Shown here one piece after another: positions 33,751 to 44,163 of a stretch of 64,000 nucleotides of DNA; the stretch's first letter is position 1, and the number at the start of each line of letters is the position of its first letter. The notes beneath the pieces are model-generated. The model was not told the origin of the DNA. It did not search any database and saw nothing but the letters and a program-made list of their open reading frames with translations. Location: the NCBI RefSeq assembly GCF_033958435.1, contig NC_134137.1, positions 113,036,501-113,100,500 on the forward strand, written 5' to 3'. This DNA is from Carettochelys insculpta (taxonomy: Eukaryota; Chordata; Testudines; Carettochelyidae). Both the position numbers and the translations under genes were made by a program.

Positions 33751-34205
33751 CACCCAACAGCCTCTTTTGAAATTGTTTTCAGAGAAAAGGGGCTCAAATC
33801 AAAACCGCTCTTCCCATCTGGGATTGGGAAGAGCGTCCTCTTTCAAAACCAAATTTCAAAATAGGGCATGTGTGGATGCTCTGAGCCCGCAATTTTGAAA
33901 TTGCAGGTCCGCCATGGCGATATCTCCAAGAAGCATGGAGACGCACTAGCAAGCCCCGGCGGGGCTCTATGGTCCCTGGGCCAGCCCCTGAAAGCTGCAC
34001 AGCCCCGGAAACCCCCTGCAGGAAGCTGAGAGTGTGCCCAGGACCTGAGGAGCATGAGCTCTGCCTGTCACATGCTCTAGCAGACAGACATGCACCAGAC
34101 CGCTGATAATCTGGATGGTGAGCCCCCCCACACTCTGTGGACCACCAAGAGGTCCCCTCCTTCCAGCCTGAGGGGTTGCCCGAGGAGAACCAGGGCCAGA
34201 AAAGG

Positions 34206-34350
34206 AGAGGCCACTCCTGGACACAGGCCAAGGTGAAAGACCTCCTTGGCCTCTGAGCAGAGGAGGAGGTGCTGCTCTACAGCACCAGGTGGCCCTGCAA
34301 TGCAGCCACCTTTGAGCAGCTGTCACTGGGGCTGCGGAGGCGGGGACAAT
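34206..34350 (+). pseudogene. Trihelix/Myb-like DNA-binding protein, 5' fragment (copy 1)
   Basis: Plus-strand translation reads WTQAKVKDLLGL, a stop, then AEEEVL and CNAATFEQLSLGLRRRG. This lines up with the trihelix segment of copy 2 (SWTKQELWNFLGLWKDEEVL ... CNAAAFSHLVQGLHTRG). A TGA replaces the second tryptophan codon (LGLW becomes LGL-stop). The remainder of the gene is deleted, and the sequence runs straight into the transposase DDE exon on the opposite strand. In Harbinger elements this second protein binds DNA and helps bring the transposase to nucleus and ends. Confidence 0.7.
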
Positions 34351-35135
34351 CCCAGAGTTTATGTAGCATCCCACGCTACGGTCCAAGGCGCAGATAGCTA
34401 TGCAGGTGCCATCGAGTGCGCTGAAGTAGTGTGGGAAACTAAGGGCTGAGAATCCTGCCATGGTGTCATTCAAATTGCTAAGATGGACATCCCCCTGCAG
34501 AATGAGGCGATTGATGGCCTGGACCACCTGTAGAAGGGGGGCACCAACATGTGGGGCCTGCACATCGGGGAACCCCCCCGCCCTCTCCCCCTTCCCCTGC
34601 AGGCCCCCCACCTGGGGGCCCCCTTGCTCCCTCCCCTTTCCTGGGGTGGGTGTGGTGCCCTTGTCTGACTTACCTCCAGGAGGACAGCTCCGACGGTGGC
34701 CTAGCCCACCCCGAATTGGTGCCCCACTGAATGGTGGCTCTCCAGGATGGTGAGCTTCCAGAGGGCAATCCCCACATGCTTCTCGACTGGGAGTGCAGGC
34801 TGCATGCAGGTGTCCACATGTTGCAGGGGGGGCGTGAGCCATTGACAGAGATCCAGGAATGTCTTCTTCGTCATTCTAAAGTTCTCAAGCCACCTTTCAT
34901 TGTCCCACTGGCCCAGTACCAGCCTCTCCCACCAGTCTCCACTGCTGGGGTGGCTCCAGAAGTACCATGGGGGATGGGGAATGGGGAGTGGTGGTTGCCC
35001 CATTGCCAGGGCCTGCAGGACCCCTATAGGGGGGAAGGTGGGCCCCAGGGCATCCACCACTCCCAGGATGGCAATCACCACCAGGGTCCTGGTGTGGGTG
35101 GGGGCATTAGCCTCAGGCAGCTGCTGTTGCTCCAT
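34351..35135 (-). pseudogene. Harbinger transposase relic (copy 1)
   Basis: Exon 1 runs from ATG at 35,135 to 34,674 on the minus strand. It includes WWERLVLGQWDNERWLENF, FLDLCQWLTPPLQ and VGIALWKLTILES. An in-frame TAG at 34,701-34,703 replaces the lysine of the GVGKATVG-type motif. The intron (34,673-34,528) has GTAAG and a CTACAG acceptor. Exon 2 begins VVQAINRLIL and includes FSALDGTCIAI, with the first catalytic Asp codon at 34,413-34,411, then CYINS. The rest, including the second Asp and the Glu, is deleted. A full protein would be roughly 350-400 residues. Non-functional. Confidence 0.83.
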
Positions 35136-35499
35136 TCTCCTCCTGTTCTTGGAGCATGGTCCACACAGTGCTGTGTACTGCTCTGTGATGCTCTGTGTGT
35201 GGAGGGAGAGTGCGTTTGGGAGGAGTCCTTTAAGGTGGCTGCTGGCTGTGGGACCCGGAAGGGCTTGTCGGCCATATGACCCCGTGCATGGTGTTTCCCA
35301 GCTGCTTATTTCGAAAGAGCCCACATTTCTGTGTGGACACTCCCTTTTGAAGAAAGGGGGCAGTTCTTTCAAAATAGCGGATTGGTACAGTGATCCGTTT
35401 TGTGTGTGTAACTGTGCTATTTCAAAAGCCCTTATTTCGATTTTGTTTTTCGATGTTTCCCCTTTCAAAATTTCTTCGTAGTGTAGACACACCTTCTCT

Positions 35500-35690
35500 G
35501 TTTTACTCTCCATCCCTTAACTAGTGATTCCCAATATTCTGTTTCCTTTTTGACTTCTGCTGCACATTAAATGGATGTTTTCAGAGAACCATCCACAATG
35601 ATTCCAAGATCTCTCTATCAAGTTGTAGCAGCTAATTTAGTCCCCATAATTTTGTGTATATAGTTGGAATTAGGTACCTTCATCTGAACG
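35500..35690 (-). mobile_element. CR1 LINE, antisense, continuation right of copy 1
   Basis: TAGTGATTCCCAATATTCTG, TTTTTGACTTCTGCTGCACA, CCACAATGATTCCAAGATCT and GCAGCTAATTTAGTCCCC correspond to the CR1 segment at about 1.49-1.62 kb. Compared with that copy, about 400 bp of LINE between the two halves is missing at the insertion site. Confidence 0.8.
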
Positions 35691-36145
35691 CAGCTGTTCC
35701 CTGGTGTAGAAGCACATATGGTTCTGTTTCTGAGAGAACCAGAACATAAGCTGATACTACAAATCCTGAGGGGTCATTTGCAGGTATATTATAATGCTGT
35801 AATATAAAAATGAGCATATTTAGTATGTGTAAATTCATAATAGAGAAATAATTTTCTTAGTGCTACATTGGCAATGAATGGCTAGAGTTGTACCAATGTG
35901 AAAAGTTTGCAGTTCAGGTAAGTATCCAGAAATTCCAATTCTTAACGTAAGACCTCTCCTTTTGGTATCTCACAAGATTTCTGTAAAAAAACCAGCAATT
36001 ATTTTTTTCTGTCTGTTTGGAAACAGGAATAGCACATCTCAAATTCTAGAAAGTCAAAAGTTCCCTTCAAGGTAGTATTAAAAATAATTAAAAAATTCAC
36101 TTTGCATGTCTTATTTTAACTGAATTATTCGATCCATCTCAAATA
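35691..36145. other. No gene seen
   Basis: AT-rich, unassigned. Confidence 0.4.
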
Positions 36146-36263
36146 GGGTGACCAGATAGCAAGTGTGAAAAAATTAGAACAAGTTGGTAGGTGAAAGGCG
36201 TCTACGTAAGAAAAAGGCCAGAATAACAGGGCTGTCCCTATAAAATTTGGACATTTGGTCACC
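36146..36263. mobile_element. Small MITE, GGGTGACCAGATA family
   Basis: Inverted ends GGGTGACCAGATAGCAAGTG and, on the other strand, GGTGACCAAATGTCCAAATT. Length 118 bp. Flanking ATA and TTA leave the target duplication length unclear (TA or 3 bp). Confidence 0.75.
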
Positions 36264-36519
36264 TTAAGCCCTAGCGATGATGGATGCCTTCTAGGAAACA
36301 AAAGTGCAGTGGTTGTAAAACTGATGTTAGCTCAAAAAGTTGTGTGTTTGATTGACAAAAGGATCATTGCTTCTTACTCTTTTTTAAGCAAATTTTCAAG
36401 ACATGTCGTTGATTCTTTTTCTCTAGCAATTTCTACATCCACTATTTTTCTTTGGGTTTTTGTTTGTTTTTTATTTTTTCTGTCTAGAAGATATGTTATA
36501 TTAAAAAGGAAATAATTAT

Positions 36520-36598
36520 GGTATTCTTATGTCCTGTGTTACACAGGAGGTCAGACTAGATGATCTCAATTGTTCCTTCTGGCCTTATAATCTATATG
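36520..36598 (+). mobile_element. CR1 3' terminal fragment, sense
   Basis: GTGTTACACAGGAGGTCAGA, CTAGATGATCTCAATTGTTC and CTTCTGGCCTTATAATCTAT are the terminal CR1 3' UTR. It ends with the usual TCTATATG-like octamer. Confidence 0.75.
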
Positions 36599-36725
36599 TT
36601 CTCCAATGCAAAACAAAACAAAAACAAACAAATAAACATACAGGAAAAAATTGATATGGTTTTCTGCCTCCAATACCTTCTTTATTTGGAAAGACCACTT
36701 CTAGCTTAAAATCTTTGTTCCCATA

Positions 36726-37120
36726 AGCCGTTTCTACACAGGCCACTTCCTTTGGAAGTGGCATGCTACACACAGAGCAAAAGATGCTAATGAGGTGTGG
36801 TTGCAAATTCCCCGCACCTCATTAGCATAATGTTACATGATTTGGAGTCCAGAAGATCGTTCTTCCGGACTCCAAAACACTGTGTGGAAGCGTGGTCCTG
36901 GGGAGGGGCTTCCAGAAGGAAGTCCTTCCAGAGGCCCCTTCTTCCCAAAAAGAGCTTCTACATGGAGTTTTGAAGTTCAGAACAGCGGTCTTCCAGACTC
37001 CAAATCACGTGAATTTATGCTAATGAGGCATGGGGAATTTGGATCTGTGCCTCATTAGCATCTTTCGCGCCGTGTATTAGCATGCCACTTCCAAAGGAAG
37101 TGGCCCGTGTAGAAACAGCC
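36726..37120. mobile_element. Palindromic Harbinger-like MITE
   Basis: Long inverted ends: AGCCGTTTCTACACAGGCCA then CTTCCTTTGGAAGTGG on the left. The right end is the same, starting GGCTGTTTCTACACGGGCCA. The 395-bp interior keeps CTAATGAGGTG / GCACCTCATTAGC and TCCGGACTCCAAA / TTTGGAGTC symmetry. ATA flanks both ends (36,723-36,725 and 37,121-37,123). Confidence 0.85.
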
Positions 37121-37407
37121 ATATAACAGAGTAAGAAAACAGCATACTGGGACTCTGGAATAAAAATAATAAGCAAAATGAAGGTTTGTATATAAAACAT
37201 TTTATTACCCAGTTAAAAAACAGAGAAGTTTAAGAAGGTTGAATTATTATTCTTGTAGCCATGAATTTAGACATGTATCTCCAATATGAGTAGAGGCAGG
37301 GCACTCAGATTTAGCATCTTTCATTGTTTTTTATTATTATTATTATTATTTAGAAAGCAATAGACTGGCATTGTTAGGTTATGTTAATGATTTAATGTTA
37401 ATGCAGG

Positions 37408-37884
37408 GGCTTGTGTACACTTGCACCCAACTTCAAAGGGGTCACGTTAATCAAGGTGATGGGAGATTACTAATGAAGTGCTGAGGTGAATACACTGCAC
37501 TTCATTAGGTTAATTCTCCCCCACAGCATCTTCGAAGTGTCAGACTTCAAAGTGCCAGTATGCATGTAGCCAAGGGCACTTTGAAGTGCCCATGCTACTT
37601 CAAAATCCCCTTACTCCTCAAAATTTTGAGGAGAACACAGGCTTCAAAGTAGCATGGGCACTTCAAAATTTTGAGGAGTAAAGGGGCTTTGAAGTAGCGT
37701 GGGCACTTCCAAGTGCACACAGCTACATGCATGCCGGCACTTCAAGTTTGACTCTTCAAAGTTGCTGCAGGGGAGAATTAACCAAATGAAGTGATGCATA
37801 TTCACCACAGCACTTCATTAGTAATCTTCCATTTGCCCTAATTGCATGCCCCCTTCTAAATTGAGGGCAAGTGTAGACCCAACC
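37408..37884. mobile_element. Palindromic Harbinger-like MITE with central repeat
   Basis: Ends GGGCTTGTGTACACTTGC and GCAAGTGTAGACCCAACCC are inverted. GAAGTGCTGAGGTGAATAC / ATTCACCACAGCACTTC arms are conserved. The centre carries duplicated CTCAAAATTTTGAGGAG palindromes (about 37,617-37,680), so the middle is a compound inverted repeat. Confidence 0.75.
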
Positions 37885-39655
37885 CATGTTATGTATATAA
37901 CTCTAGTGCCAAAATGCATTAATGTTCAAATATTTTAGGAGGTAAGTATCTGCAAACTTTTTTGGTTGTGTTATTTGATTTAACTAATGTAATGTTGTTT
38001 TAGCATGTTTACATCAAGTAGTTCTAGAAGACCACCAGAGACATTGGCAGGTTTTATCACAAGATGTGAATCGAGAAATTCCATGGCACCACTAATTACT
38101 CTCACGTATCATGTTCACAAAAACTGAAATAGGAATAGACAAAAAACAATAGACTACTGGATCTGATTAAGCATTTCACACTTCCTTCCTTAAAGAGTGA
38201 ATTTCTCTGTCACTTTAAATTTATGGTTAACAGTGTAAGAATGCAAGAATTAGCAGACTGAAATCTGATGTTTCTGGCTTTTTAAATTTAAATTGTGAAG
38301 CAAGTTGAATGTAGGAGGGCAACTTATGAGCATCTTCAAATACTGGATTGGATTGGATTGGACTGGTTGATTCCAATCATTTTCATCTTTCCCTTGTTGA
38401 TGCCCACTCCAGTCACTGAGGCAGTGTGATCTAGTGCTGTGATCTTTTCAAATGTACAACTTAAAATTTGTGAAAGAGAGAAGGTCATTTAATCTTACCT
38501 TGTTTGCTCCCTTAAGATTCTTCCATATTTCCTGGCTTTTGTACTTCATCTTTAGTATTTTTATAAGAAAATAATTGTACTATCAGCAGCCTGGTTTGTC
38601 TTTTACTAAGAAATTATTAGCAAGCTTTTAATCCAACAATGAGTTGTGTGTAGATCCAGGGGTCTACCATGTGGAAATAACTTGAAGAATTAGGGATTGA
38701 AATACCAGTTTACTGAATTCCTGCATTTGATTTAGGTATATGTGAGGCCTTTTTTTCCTCACCAGAGAAAGGGTGTGGGAAGTTGAAGAGGAAAACAGAT
38801 GGGGATATACGATTTAGTGTGGGTGCAGAGGTAGGAAACTTTACATTCTGGAAGTGTCTTGATTTCCAGAGTGAATATACATTTTGCTTACAGAAATAAA
38901 ATGTAATAGGAAACATAAGGATATAACTATCATTATTTCAAACACACTAGAAATTATGTCCTTGAAGATCCCTGACTTTCAACAAGAAGTGAGTTTGTCA
39001 CCCTGCTGTAAAGGTGAGATTTTGGCATCCTGCCTAGAATTCACTGGCATTTTGACTTTGCTCAGATATCCAGTTTGGGTTCACTCTGTTATGAGAGTAT
39101 AGTTTACCAATTGTTTGCCCTTTAAATGTGTGAAAAATTGACTGCTACACCAATTTTCAATTCACTATTGCAAACAGCATCTTGCTCCTTTCCAGTAGGT
39201 AAGTATATTAGGTTTTACACTGGTTTGACATCTCACTTTTGCCCTGATCCTGCAAACATGTATCAGCAATCCCTGTAAGCTTAACAGAATTGTATGGTTA
39301 ATTGCACTATATTAAATAAGTAAATAAATAGGTAAATAATGCTTTTATTCTGTTTGGGGTGGTCCGGGCAGTGGTACATATCTCTGGGTCCCAACACCTC
39401 CTTTCTTTGTGGGTGAGTCTGTCTGAATCTTAAGCATATTTGAGTAAAGATTTCTGTATACTCCGTGATGTGAGAGATTTTAGAGCTGCTCAGATTTGTG
39501 TTGGAAATACAACATTAAGAACAGTGCTCTGCCACTATTAGCTGAAGCAAGGAAAATATAAAATAAAATTAATTAAATTGGTGAGAAGTAGAGTGACATC
39601 AGTAGACCATAACATTAAGATGCATTAGTTATATACTAAGGAAATAATTGTTTTT
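37885..39655. other. No gene seen
   Basis: AT-rich. Contains (GGATT)n-like pentamers at about 38,344-38,363. A short CCCTGATCCTGCAAACA motif at 39,242 resembles common turtle repeat fragments. No exon. Confidence 0.4.
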
Positions 39656-39822
39656 ACTCAGAAGTCCTATGGCATCTTACAGACTGACAGATTTTTGGAT
39701 GCATCTGACTAAGTGAGCCTTTGCCCATGAAAGCTTATCCGCCAGAAAATCTGTTACTCTCTAAGATGACAAGGACTTCTCATTGTTTGCAGATACAGAC
39801 TAACAAAGCTACCCCTCTGATA
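39656..39822. repeat. Snap-back repeat, short left arm
   Basis: CAGAAGTCCTATGGCATCTT and AGACTGACAGATTTTTGGAT (left), then GCCTTTGCCCATGAAAGCTT, AAATCTGTTACTCTCTAAGA and the terminal CTAACAAAGCTACCCCTCTG (right). TCAGAAG occurs at both borders but may be coincidental. Confidence 0.8.
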
Positions 39823-40528
39823 TTTGATTGTAGTCAGAAGAAGAAGGACAAGGTTAGGTTAAGCCAAAAAACAGCAATGGCAGAGAGGCAGGATGGAAGA
39901 ACCCCTTCTGACAGATCAGAGGGAAAAGATATCTGTAAAAAGTAAACACACCATCTATAGTAGAAATGATAAAAATAGGGATCTTTAACATGTATACTTG
40001 ACCTAATAAAGTTGGATGCCTGTGTATGTATATTTATTATCATGTATAAAGTTTAGTGTTTAATTAAAATTGGTGTCAGTATCCTACACGTGATTGATCA
40101 CCGCACATAGAACGTAATCACTGAAGCTGTGTCTACATGTGCACAAAAATTTGAAAAAAGTGGCCCTTTTTCGAAAGAACGGGAGGAGGAGGAGGAGCAT
40201 CCACACATGTAAACCCATCTTTTGAAAGAAAATCAAAAGAATGGGGCACAGACTTCGAAATCCAAACCCCTATCCTGAATCAGGAAGATCGGTCCCTTTT
40301 GAAATACAAAATCAAAAGAGTACATGTGTAGATGCTCCACAGTCCACTCTTTCGAAATACAGGTCTACCATGGCACCGGGGTTGGTCCAGCCAGCAGCAG
40401 TGGGGCTCTATGGTCCCTACGTTTGGCTCCCTTAAAGCTGCACACGTGCAGGAAACGTGTGGTAGGAAGCTGAAAGTGTGCTAGGAGCAGCCTGTGCACG
40501 AGCTCTAGCTGCAAGCTCCAGCACCAGC

Positions 40529-41837
40529 ATGGCCAGCAGCCAGCCCCCCCATGAGTCCCATGCCCCCCGCCCAAGCCCCTGCAGGGCTCCCAGGGGGAGA
40601 AAAAAAACAGGCCCCTTCCTGGACGAAGCAGGAGCTGTGGAACTTCCTTGGCCTGTGGAAGGACGAGGAGGTCCTGCACCACATGGGGGTCAAGCGATGC
40701 AATGCTGCCGCCTTCAGCCACCTGGTGCAGGGCCTCCACACCAGGGGCCACCCGTAGCGTACTGTGGAGCAGATATGCTCCAAGGTAAAAGAGCTGTGCC
40801 ATGGCTATGCCCGGGCTGGGGACCAGGCTGGATGCTCCGGAGCAGCTCCAACAACATGCCCCTTCTACAGGGAGCTCCAGGGCATCCTGGGGCCCCAGGA
40901 GACCTCCACACCCTGGTGTTCCTGGACACCTTGGGCAAGGAGCTGCAGGCAGAGGAGGAGGAAGAGCAGACTGGACTGGGGACCCAGGAGGATGAGGGGA
41001 CTACCGAGTGGTCAAGTTAGGAGAGGGACCTCACCATAGTCATCCCTTGTTGCTCATCCAGCTGGGCGACCAGGAGCCAGATATCCCCAAACATCGCTGA
41101 GGGACCTTCCGGTTTGTACAGGGAGAGGCGCGCACCTGCTCCACAGGGTGGGGGCGATGCAACGGGTAGTTGCTTGCACACAAGACCGGTGGTCACAGGC
41201 CGCAAACAGGCCACCCTCCCACATGGGATGTGGCACCCTGTGGTGGTGCACCAGTGACACACAGCAACCACCTTCAGTGGACAGCACCACAAGCCACATA
41301 GGTCTGGTGGCCGGTCAGTGCTGGACAATGCCTGGGGCCTGCACACCACAGGCCAGAAAGGACCACCTACAGGAGATACCCTTGGATGAACCTCCAGGCT
41401 GGGAGGCCCAGCCCTTGGGGAGTGGGTCAGTGCCCCCTGGGGGGTCAGGGACCCCATGGGGTGGGCTTAGGTGCGTGGGCCACAGCTGGGTCCCCTCCAT
41501 CCGGGGCACATTACTGACATGCTCTCCTCCTCTCCACACAGCCTCACAATCCGTGGGCCGGGAGAGCCCTGTGCCATCCCTCTTCCCCAAGAGCCTACCC
41601 GCAGACCTTGGAGGTGTCCAGACGCCACCCCAGGCAGCACGCCATAAGGGCCGTGGCCGGAGGGCCCCCTGCCAGGCTGAGGAGGACCCAGCCAGACAGT
41701 GCCAGGCCGAGGTGGCCAAGCAACACCTGCAGCTCACCCAGGCTGACATGGAGTGGAGGAGGACAGCCTGGGATAGGCTGCTGTCCACCCTGGAGGGCAC
41801 TGGCCATGTCTGGGACCATGTGGCCACTGTTGCCTGA
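40529..41837 (+). pseudogene. Harbinger trihelix/Myb-like DNA-binding protein (copy 2)
   Basis: Likely start ATG at 40,529 (MASSQPPHE). After a frameshift in the A-run near 40,600-40,608 comes the trihelix segment: APSWTKQELWNFLGLWKDEE, then CNAAAFSHLVQGLHTRGHP. An in-frame TAG follows (40,755-40,757), then VEQICSKVKELCHGYARAG and CPFYRELQGILG. A second frameshift leads to FLDTLGKELQAEEEEEQ, an acidic stretch. A likely second exon starts at 41,542 after CCACACAG and encodes a basic then helical tail, KGRGRRAP ... MEWRRTAWDRLLSTLEG, ending at 41,837. The tandem Trp and coiled C-terminus fit the DNA-binding partner of Harbinger transposases. At least one nonsense and two frameshift lesions. Confidence 0.8.
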
Positions 41838-42221
41838 CTCCTGGCACCCTCAGCAGCTCCCCCTGTTGGGCCTGCCCCCACTGAGCCTGCCCCCCCACTT
41901 CTACTCAGCCTTCCCCCTCTGCCCCCACTGAGCCTGCCCTCTCCACCCCCACTGAGCCCACACTCGCCGACCCCACCATGCCCACTTGCCGGCAGTACCT
42001 GCTGGTGCTACCTGTACCCTCCCCTCCCCACCAGGGACCCTGCACCCAGGGAGACGGGGGCTCCAGGGGCCAATGGGGCTCACGGCCCACCACCCCTGCC
42101 CTGGAATGAGCACCTCACCCACCTCTGAGTTAGATTCCTCTCCACCCCCCTCTGAGTTATGTTCCCCCACCCCGCTTCGAATTAGGTTCCCCCCGTACAT
42201 ATTTACCAACAAAAATAGTTA

Positions 42222-42239
42222 AATAAAAGTTTCTTTATT
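42222..42239. promoter_or_regulatory. Two-way polyadenylation signals between convergent genes
   Basis: AATAAA on the plus strand (42,222-42,227) and AATAAA on the minus strand (plus-strand TTTATT, 42,234-42,239) lie 6 bp apart. They sit in the only AT-rich spot of the element, between the 3' ends of the two genes. They probably served both transcripts. Confidence 0.7.
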
Positions 42240-42382
42240 GTTCACCACTCCATGCTGTGCTCCTCAGGGGGATGGTGGGTGGTAGATGTGTGGGTGCAGT
42301 GCTGCTGGGGGTGGGGGTGCCAGGGACAGTGGGTGGAGGATATGCGTGGGATGTGGGTGTGCATGCGAGTCAGAGCTGGCCA

Positions 42383-43709
42383 TCAGCAAAGGCCTGCCTG
42401 AGGGTCTCCCAGATGCGGTAGCCATCCCAGTGGGCCTGGCGGATGGGGCGGCACCCAGCTGCTCATAGACAGTGCTGGCTGGAGGGTCCCCCCAGTGACA
42501 TAGGCATCCCCACTTCTCTCCATGATGTTGTGGAGGACGCAACAGGCGCCCACCACCTGGGGCATGTTGAGAACCCCAACCTCCAGCCATGTGAGGAGGC
42601 ACCTCCACTGCCCCTTTAGGCACCCAAAGGCCCACTCCACCACATTGCAGGCATGGTTGAGGCACTCATTGAATGCCTTCTGGGTGAGGTCAAGGTGTCC
42701 CATGTACAGCCTCATGAGCCGTGGCTGAAGGGGGGTATGCCGCATCTGCCACCATGTGGAGCAGGATGGTGATGTCCTCTGCCACCGGGATCTCCCACTG
42801 GGGGATGAAGGTGCCAGTCCCCATGCGCCGGCAGAGGCCAGAGTTCTGGAAGAGGCCGGAGTTCTGGAAGGCATCGTGGGTGCAGCCAGCCCAGCCCACA
42901 TAGAGGTCAGTGAACTGGCCCCTTGCATCCACCAGGGCCTGGAGTGCCACCGAATGGTAGCCCTTTCGGTTGATGTACTGGCCGGTGCTGTGTGGTGGGG
43001 TGTGGATGGGGATGTGTGTGCCATGCAAAGCTCCAATGCAGTTCAGGAAGCCCAAGTCCTGGAAGCTGGCAATGGTGTTATCCAGATCCCCCAGGCGCAT
43101 GTTCCTATGGAGCAGCATCGTGTTAATGGCCCTGAAGACCTGCAGGCGGAAAGGGGGACATGCTCTAGTGCAGGTGTGGTGGCCGTCTGCCCCCGCCTCG
43201 GGCTCATTCTGTGCCACTCCCATCCAGCCCCCGCACCGTCAAGCCCCCTTCCCCCCACCCATCCAGAATCCTGCCCCATCTGGCCACTTGCAGCGGAGGT
43301 TTTCCCTGGGCCCAGCCCCCGCACCCACCCGGCCCCACCTTACCTCCATAGGTACAGCCCCAATGGTGGCCTTGCCCACCCCAAACTGCTGTCCCATGGA
43401 GCAGTAGGAGTCTGGGGTGGCCAGCTTCCAGATGGCAATTGTGACCTGTTTTTCCAGGGTGAGGGCTGCCCGCATACAGATGTCGTGGTGCCAGAGTGTA
43501 GGAGCGAGCCAGTGGCAGATCTTGTCAAAGGTCTGCCTCCACATGCGGAAGTTCTGCAGCCACCTTTCCTCGCCACACTCCCCTAGCACCACGTGCTCCC
43601 ACCAGTTGGTGCTGCTGGGGTGGGTCCAGAGGTGTCGGGGCATCCGCGGGGGTGCCTGGCAGTGCCCCCTGGGGGGAGTCTTGCGGCCCCAGAGAGACTG
43701 CCCAGTCAC
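42383..43709 (-). pseudogene. Harbinger DDE transposase (copy 2)
   Basis: Exon 1 (43,709-43,344; the true start may lie upstream) contains WWEHVVLGECGEERWLQNF, FDKICHWLAPTLWHHD and VTIAIWKLATPDSYCSMGQQ, then GVGKATIGAV. The intron is 43,343-43,140 (GTAAGG ... CTGCAG). Exon 2 has VFRAINTMLL, GALHGTHIPIHTP, GQYINRKGYHSVALQALVDA, YVGWAGCTHDAFQNSGL and ADAAYPP. After a frameshift come FNECLNHACNVVEWAFGCLK and VVGACCVLHNIME. The first catalytic Asp is His here (codon at 43,025-43,023). The second Asp (THDA) and the Glu (VVEWAFG) remain. A one-base expansion in a six-G run (42,730-42,735) causes the frameshift, and FQNSGL is duplicated in tandem. Otherwise it resembles HARBI1-type enzymes. Confidence 0.87.
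42834..42869. repeat. 18-bp in-frame tandem duplication in transposase
   Basis: GAGGCCAGAGTTCTGGAA (42,834-42,851) and GAGGCCGGAGTTCTGGAA (42,852-42,869) differ by one base and give FQNSGLFQNSGL in the protein. Confidence 0.88.
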
Positions 43710-44163
43710 CCAATGAGATCAGGTGTAGCTGTGGCGATGGTGCACAGCATTGCCAGCAGGGCGTCCATGATGAGGGTGTCCTCCTGCAGAAGCTGTTGCT
43801 GGGCCTCCTTGGTGCGTAAGAGTGGGCTCTGATGGGCTGGGAAAGGCTGCGCAGTGCTCGGCTCGTGAAGAGGGGAAGGTGGAGGGAGGGGCCCTTTACA
43901 GGAGGCAGCTGGCTGCAGCCCTGGAAGGACTTGTCAGCCTTGGGACCCCATCCACGGTGTTTCCTGTCTCACTTCTTTCAAAAGAGGGCTTGGAGCCATG
44001 TGGCCGCTCTCTTTCGAAAGACCTCGATGGCACTTCGAAAGAGTGGATTGAAGTGCAGATCTGAGAAATGGCGGCAAGTGCTCCCTTTCAATGGCTGTTA
44101 TTTCGACTGCCGAACTTCGATTTTCACCCTTTGAAACGGTGCTCATATGTAGACACAGCTTAA

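Larger units (their letters stand above)
33709..35493. mobile_element. PIF/Harbinger element, copy 1 (internally deleted)
   Basis: Ends carry GTGTCTACAC (left, about 33,742) and GTGTAGACACACC (right, 35,481-35,493) in inverted orientation. The left end is expanded by tandem AGAGTGTAGAC units. It contains a minus-strand transposase relic and, on the plus strand, the start of a trihelix DNA-binding gene. The two are fused head-on by a large internal deletion near 34,350. It is inserted in an antisense CR1, which resumes at about 35,510. Much richer in GC than its surroundings. Confidence 0.85.
40125..44160. mobile_element. PIF/Harbinger element, copy 2 (near full length)
   Basis: A 4,036-bp element with terminal inverted repeats AGCTGTGTCTACATGTG and, from the right end, AGCTGTGTCTACATATG. 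Flanking triplets are TGA (40,122-40,124) and TAA (44,161-44,163), consistent with a TAA target duplication with one change. It contains two convergent genes: a trihelix DNA-binding protein on the plus strand and a DDE transposase on the minus strand. A two-way polyadenylation region lies between them. Both genes are pseudogenes. The body is GC- and CpG-richer than the flanks. It is the best surviving model of the lineage behind the 58.6 and 61.0 kb MITEs. Confidence 0.9.

Noticed and set aside
40365..43716. Many overlapping ORFs on both strands of Harbinger copy 2
   Set aside because: Shadows of the trihelix and transposase frames in a GC-rich element. Only frames with recognisable motifs were kept.
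33900..44000. CpG-richer stretches looking like CpG islands of host promoters
   Set aside because: They coincide exactly with the bodies of Harbinger elements.
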